Positions 37,197 to 64,000 of a stretch of DNA of 64,000 nt are shown one piece after another. Each line of letters starts with the position of its first letter. Within the stretch, counting starts at the first letter, position 1. Origin of the DNA: Riptortus pedestris (Eukaryota; Arthropoda; Insecta; Hemiptera; Alydidae); contig CM032228.1 in the NCBI GenBank assembly GCA_019009955.1, positions 255,251,501-255,315,500 on the forward strand, given 5' to 3'. Under the pieces are notes generated by a model. The model was not told the DNA's origin, did no database searches, and saw only the letters and a program-made list of their open reading frames with translations. The position numbers and the translations under genes are program-made.

Positions 37197-38462
37197 AAAC
37201 GGACCACATTTTGGTCATCTCCTGGGTAGGATCCATGGACATTTGAAGAAAATTTTCAAAAATTCCATCATGAGTACGACCTACAGAGCTGATTTCTCTT
37301 AAGGGAAATCTGCTAAAATGGGATGACACACTTAAAGGACGACAATTACATAAGTACAAACCAACTATAAATCAGAAACAAAAAGCTACCTGTATACATT
37401 TAAACTAAAAAATACATGCAAATGTGAGAACAAGACTGAACAGACATGATTTCCAATACTATATGAATGTACACTACTTGACGGACCAAGAACAAAACTC
37501 ATCACGTACATTACCTTACAGAACGGAACTTGGCCTAGAACGAAACTTTTGCAGATCTACACATCTTGTTATGCGTTAATTTTTATTGCTTCATAACATT
37601 TATAATTATTGTATAAGAACTATTATGTATAACTATTGAAATATGCATAGTTTCCAGAGGATGGAAAACATAAAATTTAAATAAACTCTCAAGTTAGAGG
37701 GATAGAGCTTTAAAGAAATATATTCATAAAACACTGCCTTAGCTCCTAATTTTATAAAGCTACAGTTTAAAAGTAGATTAAGGAGAATGAAAAAAAAAAA
37801 ATAATGAACTCAATAAAATCTTTCAAAATAGCCCTATCAATATATATAGTGCAGGTGAATGTAAACAGGTACAAGTGACATTATAACAGCTAAATATAAA
37901 AGAATATTTTTAAACTTATTTATTAATGTCCACTTTTTGCAACTAGGGCTAATTGGGACGGGTTATCTACAGGTCACCACCCTTTTCTAGCCAGGACTGG
38001 CAACTAAGGATTTTATTTAATGAATTCCAGCACTAAATAAATTCCTGTTGCCCAGGTCGCCACTTTAGGTTTACCATGTGAGATTAAGGCAATGCTATAA
38101 TTCACATGGCTAACCTGAGCCCCAGGTTTAATATTTTTTATATTAAAAGTATTTACTTCTGAGTCAATTTTGGGGATTGACTTGACTGCTTCTGCCATTT
38201 TTTGTGATAATGTGGGTGCTGCTCTAAGTGCATACTTTCCAATATAGCCTGCTGCAGCAAGCCCAAGACCAGCTAAAATTACAGACGAAGCCTGAAAAAA
38301 ACGCATTTTCTCAATTGTTTGGTGTGAAATGTAAACAACTGTAATTGTGTAATTTGTATATAACGAATATCCAGGTTAATAATAAATAATTATAACAATT
38401 AACCATATTTACTATAGAATTAACGCAAATTACGACATAGTCATAAAGCCGATACTTGCCAT
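29142..38462 (-). CDS. DNAJC19: DNAJC19 / TIM14 (Pam18), mitochondrial import motor J-protein
   Basis: The product is the inner-membrane J-protein that stimulates mitochondrial Hsp70 in the PAM motor behind TIM23. Coding exons: 38462-38460 (ATG only), 38291-38157, 32851-32741 and 29255-29142. They give 120 aa, close to the human length of 116. Residues about 4-20 ([18 protein letters not shown]) form the single membrane segment; the J-like domain follows with [20 protein letters not shown], and the HPD motif is at 94-96 ([22 protein letters not shown]). The first intron opens with GC (ATG|GCAAGT) and ends TTTTTTCAG; the human gene also has only the ATG in exon 1. An in-frame ATG at 38306 would permit an alternative start adding RFFQ if the intron is kept. 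Introns contain SINEs, family A, family B and a LINE. The gene is divergent from MCM7. Confidence 0.95.
29285..29503 (-). mobile_element. tRNA-derived SINE
   Basis: In minus orientation it starts GGGGCTCAGGATAGCCATGT (box A-like), with a box B-like GAGTTCCATTCC, and ends in an A/AAT-rich tail. Sister copies are at 37920-38123, 42837-43076 and 61195-61320. The tail lies about 30 bp before the DNAJC19 exon 4 acceptor. The rest of this intron to 30155 holds nothing I recognise. Confidence 0.75.
30207..31814 (+). mobile_element. Long family A element with 51-bp flanking duplication
   Basis: Starts GTCCATCAGGCAGGGTCTGC and ends AATAGCTGCT. The flanks 30156-30206 and 31815-31865 are 51-bp direct repeats with four mismatches. 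The 3' terminal palindrome GATTTCCCTTAAGGGAAATC seen in other copies is cleanly missing. It carries a (TA)n tract at 31692-31713. It lies in DNAJC19 intron 3. Confidence 0.7.
31880..32260 (+). other. Unclassified LTR-like segment
   Basis: A stretch of different composition from the intron around it, with TGTTAAGAGAGCAG at the left, GC-richer middle parts and AATAAACGCACTG near 32195. It could be a solo LTR or another retroposed end. No terminal duplication was found. The sequence from 32260 to 32740 holds no recognised feature. Confidence 0.3.
33183..33480 (+). repeat. Degenerate family A fragment
   Basis: Starts GTCTGTCAAGCAGACAGTGC (33183), preceded by an A-run, and continues to about 33480 with the family's CAATTGATCCTATAACA block. 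It is decayed. Confidence 0.5.
33482..34420 (+). mobile_element. Helitron-like repeat (family B), two internal units
   Basis: Two tandem internal units of about 300 bp (33482-33787, 33788-34089) precede the tail. The tail ends with TTCCCGAGCGAAGCCGGGTA (hairpin arms interrupted by one mismatch) and CTAG at 34417-34420 before T. This copy contains the uninterrupted sequence around a single TTAA (about 34147-34150) that marks the empty site of the piggyBac element at 21272-23233. Confidence 0.6.
34480..37660 (+). pseudogene. Decayed LINE with reverse transcriptase and RNase H remnants
   Basis: Many stops and frameshifts. Recognisable pieces are a Met-Asp-Leu-Lys-Gly-Ala-Phe-type motif near 35060, [12 protein letters not shown] (RT catalytic FADD) near 35310, [17 protein letters not shown] near 35480, [19 protein letters not shown] (35600-35680), and an RNase H start with IYTDKN near 35955. 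The layout fits the I/R1/LOA/Jockey side of LINEs. It lies in DNAJC19 intron 2 on the opposite strand, and a family A element at 36371-37314 interrupts it. The 3' end near 37650 has AAATAAA-like sequence. Confidence 0.75.
36371..37314 (+). mobile_element. Family A element inserted in the LINE
   Basis: Starts GTCCGTCACACAGG after an A-run and ends AAATCTGCT before AAAATGGG. LINE-like reading is interrupted here (HKSYKK before, WDDTLKGRQ after). The segment GCTAGAGCGTTAACAGACAA-(TA)n-GGACC is present twice in tandem (about 36980 and 37108), giving two long TA tracts at 37006-37043 and 37134-37191. Confidence 0.75.
37920..38123 (-). mobile_element. tRNA-derived SINE next to DNAJC19 exon 2
   Basis: Same family as 29285-29503. 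In minus orientation its 5' end (GGGGCTCAGGTTAGCC) begins 34 bp after the exon 2 donor. The spacer 37660-37919 is AT-rich without recognised features. Confidence 0.75.
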
Positions 38463-38842
38463 TCTGTTTTGACGTCTTACTAGCTTGTCCTAACTCATGA
38501 CCTTAGAGTTTCAAATAAAACTCGTAACCTTTCGGAAATCATAACCTTTCAGCATGAATCACAACAAAAATAAATACTTTTTGGTTGAGTTTTTGGGTTT
38601 GTATAAATACAAATCCTATATATTAAAATAATTTAATTTCTATAATTGTTTTCTATTATTAATAAATTCAACGTATTATATATTGTTACGCTAATATATA
38701 TTACGAGCTATATAGTTGGCTTGGGAGGTATCTTTCAATCCCGCCAAAACTTATCCATTTCGCGGTCTTTCTTACTGTACGCTGTTGCTCTGTTTACGTT
38801 CCTAGTTTCTATAGCTTAGTTTGTTGCATAATCTTTACCACA
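38463..38842. promoter_or_regulatory. Shared divergent promoter region of DNAJC19 and MCM7
   Basis: Only 380 bp separate the two start codons, with no repeat insertion although both genes are otherwise full of them. It must hold both core promoters. No clear TATA box is seen. E2F-like motifs lie on the MCM7 side. Confidence 0.75.
38739..38765 (-). promoter_or_regulatory. Candidate E2F sites of the MCM7 promoter
   Basis: TCCCGCCAAAAC at 38739-38750 reads TTTTGGCGGGA on the minus strand, a full match to the E2F consensus core TTTSSCGC-type site. A second candidate TTTCGCGG lies at 38758-38765. Replicative MCM genes are E2F targets in animals, so S-phase control is expected. Position is about 80-100 bp before the MCM7 ATG. 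Confidence 0.65.
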
Positions 38843-56829
<17,987 letters not shown>

Positions 56830-56968
56830 CAACACACCATTTTATATTATCTGTATATAATGTTTTCTCGATGAAATTACATGCCCCAATTGTTTTAAGG
56901 ATGATGAGACTATGATAAATTACCATTTTTTTAATGTTTAGTTTCACTTTTAAATATATTTTTTATTT

Positions 56969-56974
56969 ATTAAA
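56969..56974 (+). terminator. Candidate MCM7 polyadenylation signal
   Basis: ATTAAA 140 bp after the MCM7 stop codon, the commonest variant of AATAAA, followed by T-rich sequence. Other AT-rich hexamers nearby make the choice uncertain. Confidence 0.4.
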
Positions 56975-57115
56975 TAATTTGCTTTTTTATTTTGTTGAAT
57001 TTATCCTTTACTCTATTCTTTGTTAATTTGTGAGGGGTCATTGTATGGGAAGGAATTTGTTCCTCAAGGTGTACTGTTTTGTAACAATACCACCAAAAGT
57101 ACTTTGAAAGTTTGA

Positions 57116-58601
57116 ACAGATTTCCCTTAGAGGTCAATCAGCTATTGAGGTTGTACTCATGATGGGATTTTCGAAAAATTCCTTCAAATGTCCATCAATT
57201 CTACCCAGGAGATAGCGAAAATGAGGTCCATTCAAAATTGTATATGTCTGTTATTGCTCTAACAGCCACAATTTTTGTCTGATCATTACCGATATTTAAA
57301 GTTTTATGGAAAATGAAGGTCAAGTTCATTCATGGCTAAAATCGGACCAGTGAGGGGAGGGGAATTTTCAAAAATTGAAATATCTTCGTTACTATAGTCG
57401 GATCGAAAAATAGTATAGAACCAATCTTATTGCAAATTAAATGTACTATAAATATTGTTATATATGTTTATTTCCTATCTTTATTATTAACCGAGATATT
57501 TGCATTTTTTTCAGTTTTCAGCTTTTGGTAACCCCAACTCCTACTCATGTCACATAAACAATACTCTGTTATATAATTTATCGCTTCATTACAAGCTTAA
57601 ATACCAAATATTGTTTTCATTGAACTTTTACTTTGTCAGATATATGCAAATACGTTCTGTTGATTACCCCCCTCCCCCTTCTTTTGTTCTTGGTTTAATG
57701 AAATTCGGGTGACTGAGATAAAAATGATTCTAATTCATTACAAATTACAGTACTAGCTATAGTAAAGAGTTTTCAATAAAATTAATGTTATATTCAGATA
57801 TATTCCATTAACTGTTTTTCTTTCCAGCAGGCCTTTTTGTTTACAATTCAAATGGTTTCCGTTGCAGAGATTATTAACTTGTGCATTGTCAGAAAGATTT
57901 CTCATTACTATTACCACTTGGTAGATTTATCTATTGTAAACCTTCGCATGGGGAATCTGCTTAATTCATCTGCAGCACCTGCGTCATGGACTTCTCACTA
58001 TCTTCATTATTAACCAAGTATTTGCATTTTTTAGTTTTCAGATTTCAGTAAACTTCCACTCTTTCTCATGTCGTATAATGAATAAGCTTTCATATCAAGA
58101 AGCACTTTATTCGAAGATTAAATACCAAATATTGTTCTGATTGAACATTTTAATTTGTGAGATAAATGTAAATAAGTTATGTGATGATGTCATCAATTAT
58201 GATTGAACTTCTTCATACGAAAATGTTTATTTGATCTATACTATAACTGACATCTAACTGTTTAATTCAACAGTAAAGTTCATAGCCATTAATGGCTAAA
58301 CTTGGACCACAAATGTGGGGATTTTCAAGATATCAGTAATTGTAAGTTGTTTTCAAAACATGTTATACAATCAATCTTGTTAAACTATAGACACTCTATA
58401 ATTGTCCTATATCTTTCTGCTATAGGTTAAATATAAAGCGAGCTATTCACAGTTACTTTTTTTCAGCTTTTAATAAATCCCCAATTCTACTCTTTGAATT
58501 TTTATTTAGATATATAAAATATATGGGTAGAGGAGATAAATAGTGTGTCATACCAGCATGCAGGAAATCTGCTTAGTTGACACAGCCCCTGTGTGACGGA
58601 C
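57116..58601 (-). repeat. Two family A copies downstream of MCM7
   Basis: Copy one 57116-57991 (reverse; starts AACAGATTTCCCTTAGAGG, ends ACCTGCGTCATGGAC). A second, 5'-lacking copy runs about 58005-58601 and ends CAGCCCCTGTGTGACGGAC. The decayed LINE begins immediately after. Confidence 0.6.
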
Positions 58602-58611
58602 TGTTAGCTCG

Positions 58612-60105
58612 ATGAGCTCCAACATTCGATATATTGGTTGCACTAAAAAAGTCATTCGCAAGAAGTGTATTGCTATATTGAAGGAAAAGCAAAACAATAT
58701 AATTGATGATAAGGAGCGGATACATGAATTTCATGTAAAATTAAACACGGAAGCCCTAAATGTTTGCACAAGCACACGACACAAAAAAAATATATATTTA
58801 GGAATAATAACTGATTACAAATTTATGTGGAATCACCATATAGAATATTTACAAAATAAATTATTAAAATTAATAAATTTGTTATCAATTGCAGCTAACT
58901 GAACATGGGAACTCCAATCTGGAGTATTAAATGTAATTTATAAAGGAGCTATTTTACCAGCGTTAACTTACGCTATACCAATATGGAAAACGGGCTTAAA
59001 TAAGAAATATAATATTAAAAAGCTCGAGAGGGTTCAAAGGCTCTTTGGAATTAAAAGGATATGGCACTATTTCATTTGAAGCTGCATGTCTTGTCCAATT
59101 TGGTCCATATTACGAAAATAGTGGAAGAATATAGATATAACATACTAAAACTGCATCAAATTACTAACAAAATAACAGCAGAAGTAGAATACACCCGGTA
59201 CCTTACATGAATTGGACACATCCTGGACTAACACCCGACATTGTTATTATTACTGAAAATACAAATTCCTCATACCAATATACAATTTACTCAGACGGTA
59301 GCAAGGATGGACAGGACACAAGCGCTGCCTTTATCATTTTTGTAGGAAATAAAACTGACGATGTTATAACAAATTTAAATTAGGCAACCATTGTTCAAAT
59401 AACCAAACAGAAATTATTGCCGTCTTACAGGCTCTAAAGTATGAAAATGAAATGGTCTTGCTACCAAACACTTACAGTCTATTACACATAGACATTCAAA
59501 TGCTTTTACACAAACTAGACAACATGAAAAACCACAATGAACGTATGGAACGCCTTAATATATCACAATTAAAAAACAGACTGATTTTCATTCACTACAA
59601 ATGGGTCAAGGCACATGCAGGAATTATGGGCAATGAAATAGTCGATATCCATACCAAAAGCGCCTATAAAGTAGCGAAGTGGTAATTTACAATAAAATTA
59701 CTCCAATTGTGTTAAAATCTTTACTAAGAGAAAAAAATATTAATTTGTGGCAACAGAGATGCAATCAAACAGATAAAGGATTACATCTAAAATTATCTAT
59801 CCCTGTTTTAAAAAACCAATATCTCATTATCCCAACACACATTTTATCTAACACAAATACTAACTGGACACGGAAATACAAACTCTTACATATACAGATT
59901 CCAACTTACTGACTCAAATACTTGTAAATGCGACAGTTACACTGAACAGCCATTCACCCACCTCATTTATGAATGCAGACTGACTAGACATACAAAGACA
60001 GTTAAAAACTCATATTCCCGCATGGCCTATCAGTCCCGATATTTTATTTTCAAAACACCTAAATGTTTTAAAACCAATTGCTTACAGTATTCTTAAACTG
60101 AGAGA
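58612..60105 (+). pseudogene. 5'-truncated LINE: RT C-terminus, RNase H, zinc knuckle
   Basis: Begins within the RT thumb region (NIYLGIITDYKFMWNHHIEY, then GAILPALTYAIPIWKTG). The RNase H domain shows IYSDGSKDGQDTSAAFII near 59290, then NQTEIIAVLQALKYEN near 59405 and KWVKAHAGIMGNEIVD near 59600, i.e. the conserved D, E and H-x-G...D positions. The C-terminal knuckle is CKCDSYTEQPFTHLIYEC near 59930. Several frameshifts and stops break it. RNase H plus this knuckle places it with the I/R1/LOA-like LINEs, apparently related to the copy at 34480-37660. Confidence 0.85.
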
Positions 60106-60262
60106 GGGATATTATTTTTTCATCTCTCAGTTTAAGAATATCATAGGCTATTGCTTTTATTAAATTTAGGTGTTTTGAATATAAAATATTGGGACTGATA
60201 GGCCATGTGGGAATATGAGTTTTCAACTGTCTATGTATGTCTTTAGAGTAGGTCTGCATTCA
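59965..60262. repeat. Inverted duplication of the LINE 3' end
   Basis: 59965-60106 (AATGCAGACTGACTAGACAT ... CTCAGTTTAAG reverse-matched) reappears in opposite orientation at about 60119-60262, around a centre of about 12 bp. The arms are about 140 bp with scattered mismatches, giving a long hairpin. Confidence 0.85.
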
Positions 60263-60530
60263 TAAATCTTAAATATTAATATTATGTAATTTTTTATTGG
60301 TTATCTAATTGTATTCCTGAATTGTTCTATTTAACGTTTTTTGTTTTATTTAGTCAAGTTCAATCTTCTTAATCTTATTTCCATTTTTTTTTAATATGTA
60401 TCTATATTATTACCTAAAAAATTGTTAAAAGTTTTGAGAAAATGAACATACAATGCAAATATGCCCGGGATGTGCAGAAAAATAAAACCCTTCCACATAA
60501 GGTTACTATGTACAAGAAATACATTAAAAC

Positions 60531-60561
<31 letters not shown>

Positions 60562-60708
60562 GAACATTATGCTAAGCATGGCCAAAGTCAAAATTTTCTT
60601 TAGATATTGTAAAATCATAAGTCACTTAGAAGAATGGGTAATATAAAGAATAACAGACACAGTTCCCTTAATATTATATTTATATTCCACTTTTATAATA
60701 TACGAGTA
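60263..60708. other. AT-rich spacer
   Basis: Contains an A-run at 60530-60557 and no recognised gene. Confidence 0.4.
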
Positions 60709-60714
60709 TTTATT
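60709..60714 (-). terminator. Candidate polyadenylation signal for the minus-strand exon at 61066-61164
   Basis: AATAAA on the minus strand, about 350 bp after the TGA of the candidate terminal exon. Confidence 0.3.
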
Positions 60715-61065
60715 TTTTTATGAAAAAAAAGTATGAAGCACAATTACAAAATTTGAATAAAAAGTATCATACAACCAATGATTACAATCCACTACAAACA
60801 TAATCACAATTTGGTAACACAAATTTACCAAGTATTAATTGTAGTATAAAAGACTTAATTACCATAACATATGGTATTTTTTTCATATCACATTAAATGT
60901 CTTAACTTAAGGCCATATTAACAATTACAAAGCAGATATGATAGTTAATTATATCTTTGGCAATCAAGACAATATATTCAAATACCAAAATATTTGTTCA
61001 AAATGCTTATGAATAGAGAGCAAAAAAAAAAAAAAAAAAAGAGAAGTCTTTTCTTTGATTTAGTT

Positions 61066-61164
61066 TCAATTTTCCTTTTTCCTTTGTTTCCTCTCAGCTG
61101 AAACTTTTTCTCGAATTCTATTCAAATTCTTCGACGTAAGTTTTCCAGGTACTTTGAATATGCT
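61066..61164 (-). CDS. Candidate terminal exon of an unrecognised gene, partial
   Basis: After a good acceptor (ATTTTGATTTCAG) the minus strand reads 32 codons, SIFKVPGKLTSKNLNRIREK and then a Lys/Arg-rich tail ending RKQRKKEN, before TGA at 61068-61066. The basic, helical, charged C-terminus is like those of nucleolar or ribosome-biogenesis proteins, but I cannot assign a family. Codon composition is less AT-biased than the surroundings. Upstream exons would lie right of 61164; I could not find one before the window end. It could be a chance frame. Confidence 0.4.
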   Translation of the reverse strand, partial: SIFKVPGKLTSKNLNRIREKVSAERKQRKKEN

Positions 61165-61194
61165 CTGAAATCAAAATATGATGTTTGTTAAATA

Positions 61195-61320
61195 TTTATT
61201 AACATCCATTTAGTGCTACTGTGCCTAATTGGGGCGGGTTATCTACCGGTTACCACCCTTTTCTAGCCAGGCTGCGACTATGGAATTAATTTGGCGAGTC
61301 CGTCACTAAATAAATTCTGG
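61195..61320 (-). mobile_element. tRNA-derived SINE, 5'-truncated
   Basis: Carries the 3' part of the family (GGCGGGTTATCTACCGGTTA in its plus reading) and ends in an A/T tail about 30 bp before the candidate acceptor at 61165. Confidence 0.65.
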
Positions 61321-61469
61321 GTCTTTTTCATTTTATACCCGCATCTCTAATTTATTGTTCAATATATAAATATGTCATTACATACTACATTAGTAGTATT
61401 ATACTCGATTACACGATATTTGGTTCACTAAAATTAAAAAATGAGTATTTTTGAATTGTGGCTTCATTT

Positions 61470-62095
61470 AGGTTATACTGTACAATGATTTTAAAGATAT
61501 GGACAAAAAAATTAATTTTCTTCAAGAAAAAGGCTCCATAAGGAAAGACAATGCTGGAATGGTCGAAGTGCAAGTTACCGTTTTGTCACTGGAATTATAG
61601 ATGGTATGTGGTTTACTGGTTCAATAACTCAGTTAAATACAGCAATTACATTCATTTATTCTTGGACAAAAAAGTATAGAATCACTTTATCCTGCCAAGA
61701 GGAATTAAGTATTTCTTCAGAAACTGTTACTAATTGGAAAAATTATTTAAGGGAGGTTTGCACAGATTCTCTTTACCAGAACCCGATCAAGAACGAAATG
61801 GTTGAATCGTGTTTTACAAGACCAAAATATAATGTAGACCGACTATTCACTTCAGTGGGATATCCTGGGAAATGAAAGAGCTTTCACGTATGCAGTGCCT
61901 AACAAAATGAATCAACCCTATTACCATCTATTAAAGAAAGCATTCACCCTCAAATAATTATGTCAGATTTACGGAAGGCCTACTCTAAAATAGAAAAACT
62001 GTCGGATATGAGTTTAAACATTTTACTGCCAACCACTCTGAACATCTGTCAACTGGAGTGCACATCCAATCTGTAGAGTCTCTAAGAGCTGCAGA
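61470..62095 (+). pseudogene. Merlin (ISXO2-like) transposase relic
   Basis: Frames with several breaks encode FLQEKGSIRKDNAGMVEVQV, WFTGSITQLNTAITFIYSWT, ISSETVTNWKNYLREVC, HPQIIMSDLRKAYSKIEKLS, then TANHSEHLSTGVHIQSVESL. The order matches ISXO2-like/Merlin transposases: a zinc-region remnant, the 'F-x-G-S-x-L' segment, the helix 'V-x-D/N-W-x-x-x-x-R-E/D-V-C', the catalytic D in 'I-x-S-D-x-x-K-A-Y' and 'V-N-H-S...G-V-H...IES'. The 'EIDES' strand with another catalytic Asp is unreadable. Merlin is one of the rarer superfamilies. Confidence 0.75.
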
Positions 62096-62129
62096 CTAAA
62101 GAAGAAATAAAGTATAGGCTGCAACTAAA

Positions 62130-62735
62130 ATATCATAAAAAAAATGTATAGAATCAATTTTATAGCAAATTAAATGTACTATAAATATTGCTATACATTT
62201 ATTCCCTATCTTGAATATTAACCGAGATATTGGCATTTTCCAGTTTTGAGCCTTCAGTAAACCCCCACTTCTACTGGCGTTATGTAAACAATACTCAGTT
62301 ATATAATAAACCACATTATCCGAAGCTTAAATACCAAATATTGTTGTCCAGAGACCTTTATTATACGAGATACATGCAAATATGTTCTTGTGACCACCAC
62401 CTTTAAATCTTGGACTCCTAAAATTTGATTGAGATAAAAATTATTCTGATTCATGATAAGTTACAGTACTAGGTATAGTACTTAGTTTTCAATAAAATGA
62501 ATATGTTATATTCTGATATGTTTCAGTTATTGTTTTTCTTTCCGCTGAGCTGTTGGCAGACCGGTTTGTTTATATTTGATATGCTTCCCGCCTGCAGGGG
62601 GAAGATTTCTTATTACCGTTTGTATTCATTCACTTAATATTCACGGTGGTGTTGTGTCAGCAGTATGTAGGTTTATCTATTATTAATCTTCACGAGGGAA
62701 ATCTGCTTAATTCACGCAGCCCCCCATGTGAAGCA
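62130..62735 (-). repeat. Family A copy
   Basis: Reverse copy lacking the TA/GGACC part. It starts with the TATAGAATCAATTTTATAGC block and ends with ACGCAGCCCCCCATGTGAAGC. Confidence 0.6.
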
Positions 62736-62739
62736 TTTT

Positions 62740-64000
62740 AAATTCCATATTTAGGTTTATGCAACTTGTTCACCTCCTCTTTTGATCAAAATCTGTTAAA
62801 TGGGAAGGGGGTTTTGGGGATGAAAAAAAAAAAAATTCAAATTTCTCTGCACCTAATAGAGATATAAGATTTCCATGGCATTTTTTAATCCAATGCATTG
62901 GAACTATCTTATATGACTTTCTAATGAAATAATTTTAAATGAAATGGAGGAAACCATTTTATTTAATTTAATAGTGTTACAAGGAAGTCATGTGGATGAT
63001 ATTTTTCTAAAACATGGCATAATAATGCTAATTTTCAATTGAAATCACTTGAAGAAAGTGACACTGCTCACAATGAATTAGCTAATGTAAACTCTAGGGT
63101 GGTTCTATATTGTAACTAAGGTTTTTAAGTAGCGAACTGTCAGTATAGAATAAATAAGAAGATGGGATGGGCTGTGTCACGCCTAATAAATAGCTGCTTT
63201 CTGCTCATTACTATTCGTCCAACATATAGAGCTGGCTCAGAATTCTTAATAGGGACGGATGTAAAAATTACCATTTCACACCTTATGAATTAAATATAAT
63301 TTGGATAATTCTTTAGGATTTCTCATTTTTATTTCCTACTCCTTTAATCTGAATACAGATATTTGTTTCAAAACATGTTAATCTACACAATGCAAGCTAT
63401 CTCTGCAATCCTGTTATTAACACCATTTTTGACTTCTTCCTGATTACTGTACTAGCTTTCCCTGAAGAAAATGAGCCATTCAACGCTACAAGTAGTATTG
63501 AGGTGAGGGCTGTATACTGGCTCTGCTAGTTCTAGCAGGCCATTATTATTTTTATTCAGAGTTAGTTTCGTGGTACAAGCATTATCTTGTTTTAAATGCA
63601 TTATCTCTGATTGAGCAGGGCAGGATATTTCTGAACCAGAACTTCATACAACAGTTGTTGACTTGAGTCTACTCGATATTGGCATCGCCAAATCATGGGG
63701 TGTGCAACTCTCCCAAGGGATATGAGTTGATGGACTGTGGGATTTTCATTAACTGGCCTGAAGTGAATGTTTCACTCAGAAAAGCAGGTAGAATGTAGCT
63801 GATCTTCAGGATGTTTGAAACTCGAACCATTCACAACACCCTCTGTCTCCACTTCACATACTGTTTGGACAGTAGTCACTCTAGTAAATATTTCCCTCAA
63901 TAATGCTGCTAATTCATATTAAAAGAGTAGCAGAAGTATTAAATTGAAAGAGATACGATAACTGAGTGAACAATTATTCGAAAGGTTCTCTCTCTGATAG
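62740..64000. other. Right-hand sequence without recognised gene
   Basis: Mostly unique; 63180-63880 is less AT-rich and lacks long frames. From about 63940 the dispersed repeat also seen at 45505 begins. It may belong to the gene ending at 61066. Confidence 0.35.

Noticed and set aside
29142..38462. DNAJC19 as a processed or decayed pseudogene.
   Set aside because: It has introns, an intact frame, a conserved HPD motif and normal length.

Overview
The window looks like nuclear DNA of an arthropod, most likely an insect. Three split host genes with GT-AG introns lie in AT-rich DNA packed with transposable elements typical of insects: an R1-clade LINE, a P element with a THAP domain, piggyBac, Merlin, Tigger/pogo-like and Helitron-like elements, and a tRNA-derived SINE. 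I cannot name the species.

Host genes. (1) 770-5833, minus strand: the first five coding exons (308 codons) of a GAPVD1/Gapex-5 (RME-6) homologue, a RasGAP-VPS9 endocytic regulator; the rest lies beyond the left edge. (2) 29142-38462, minus: a complete four-exon DNAJC19/TIM14 (Pam18) gene for the J-protein of the mitochondrial import motor, 120 aa. (3) 38843-56829, plus: a complete 13-exon MCM7 gene, 721 aa, with all splice phases consistent. DNAJC19 and MCM7 are divergent and share a 380-bp intergenic region with E2F-like sites. (4) 61066-61164, minus: a possible last coding exon of an unrecognised gene.

Repeat landscape, left to right. 6.4-11.8 kb is a head-to-tail array of a dispersed repeat I call family A, which recurs at least 20 times across the window. 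12.0-13.8 kb is a 38-bp satellite. 14.3-20.7 kb is a 5'-truncated R1-clade retrotransposon with a 15-bp target duplication; it carries a P-element insertion (8-bp duplication) and a 68-bp minisatellite grown out of its own endonuclease coding sequence. 21.0-23.9 kb is a Helitron-like repeat (family B) split by a piggyBac element whose transposase keeps only its two ends. 25.0-28.4 kb is an LTR retrotransposon with gag, an 18-bp coding minisatellite and protease, but no visible reverse transcriptase or integrase. 34.5-37.7 kb and 58.6-60.3 kb are decayed RNase H-bearing LINEs. The MCM7 introns hold Tigger relics, a SINE, Helitron-like units, a likely solo LTR, a palindromic piggyBac MITE and a 25-bp satellite that starts from tandem copies of an MCM7 exon end. 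A Merlin relic sits at 61.5-62.1 kb.

The most unusual items are the exon-derived duplication and satellite in MCM7 intron 9, the endonuclease-derived minisatellite inside the R1 element, family A (terminal hairpins, A-tract junctions, 9- and 51-bp flanking duplications), and two piggyBac insertions whose exact empty sites survive in sister repeats within the same window.
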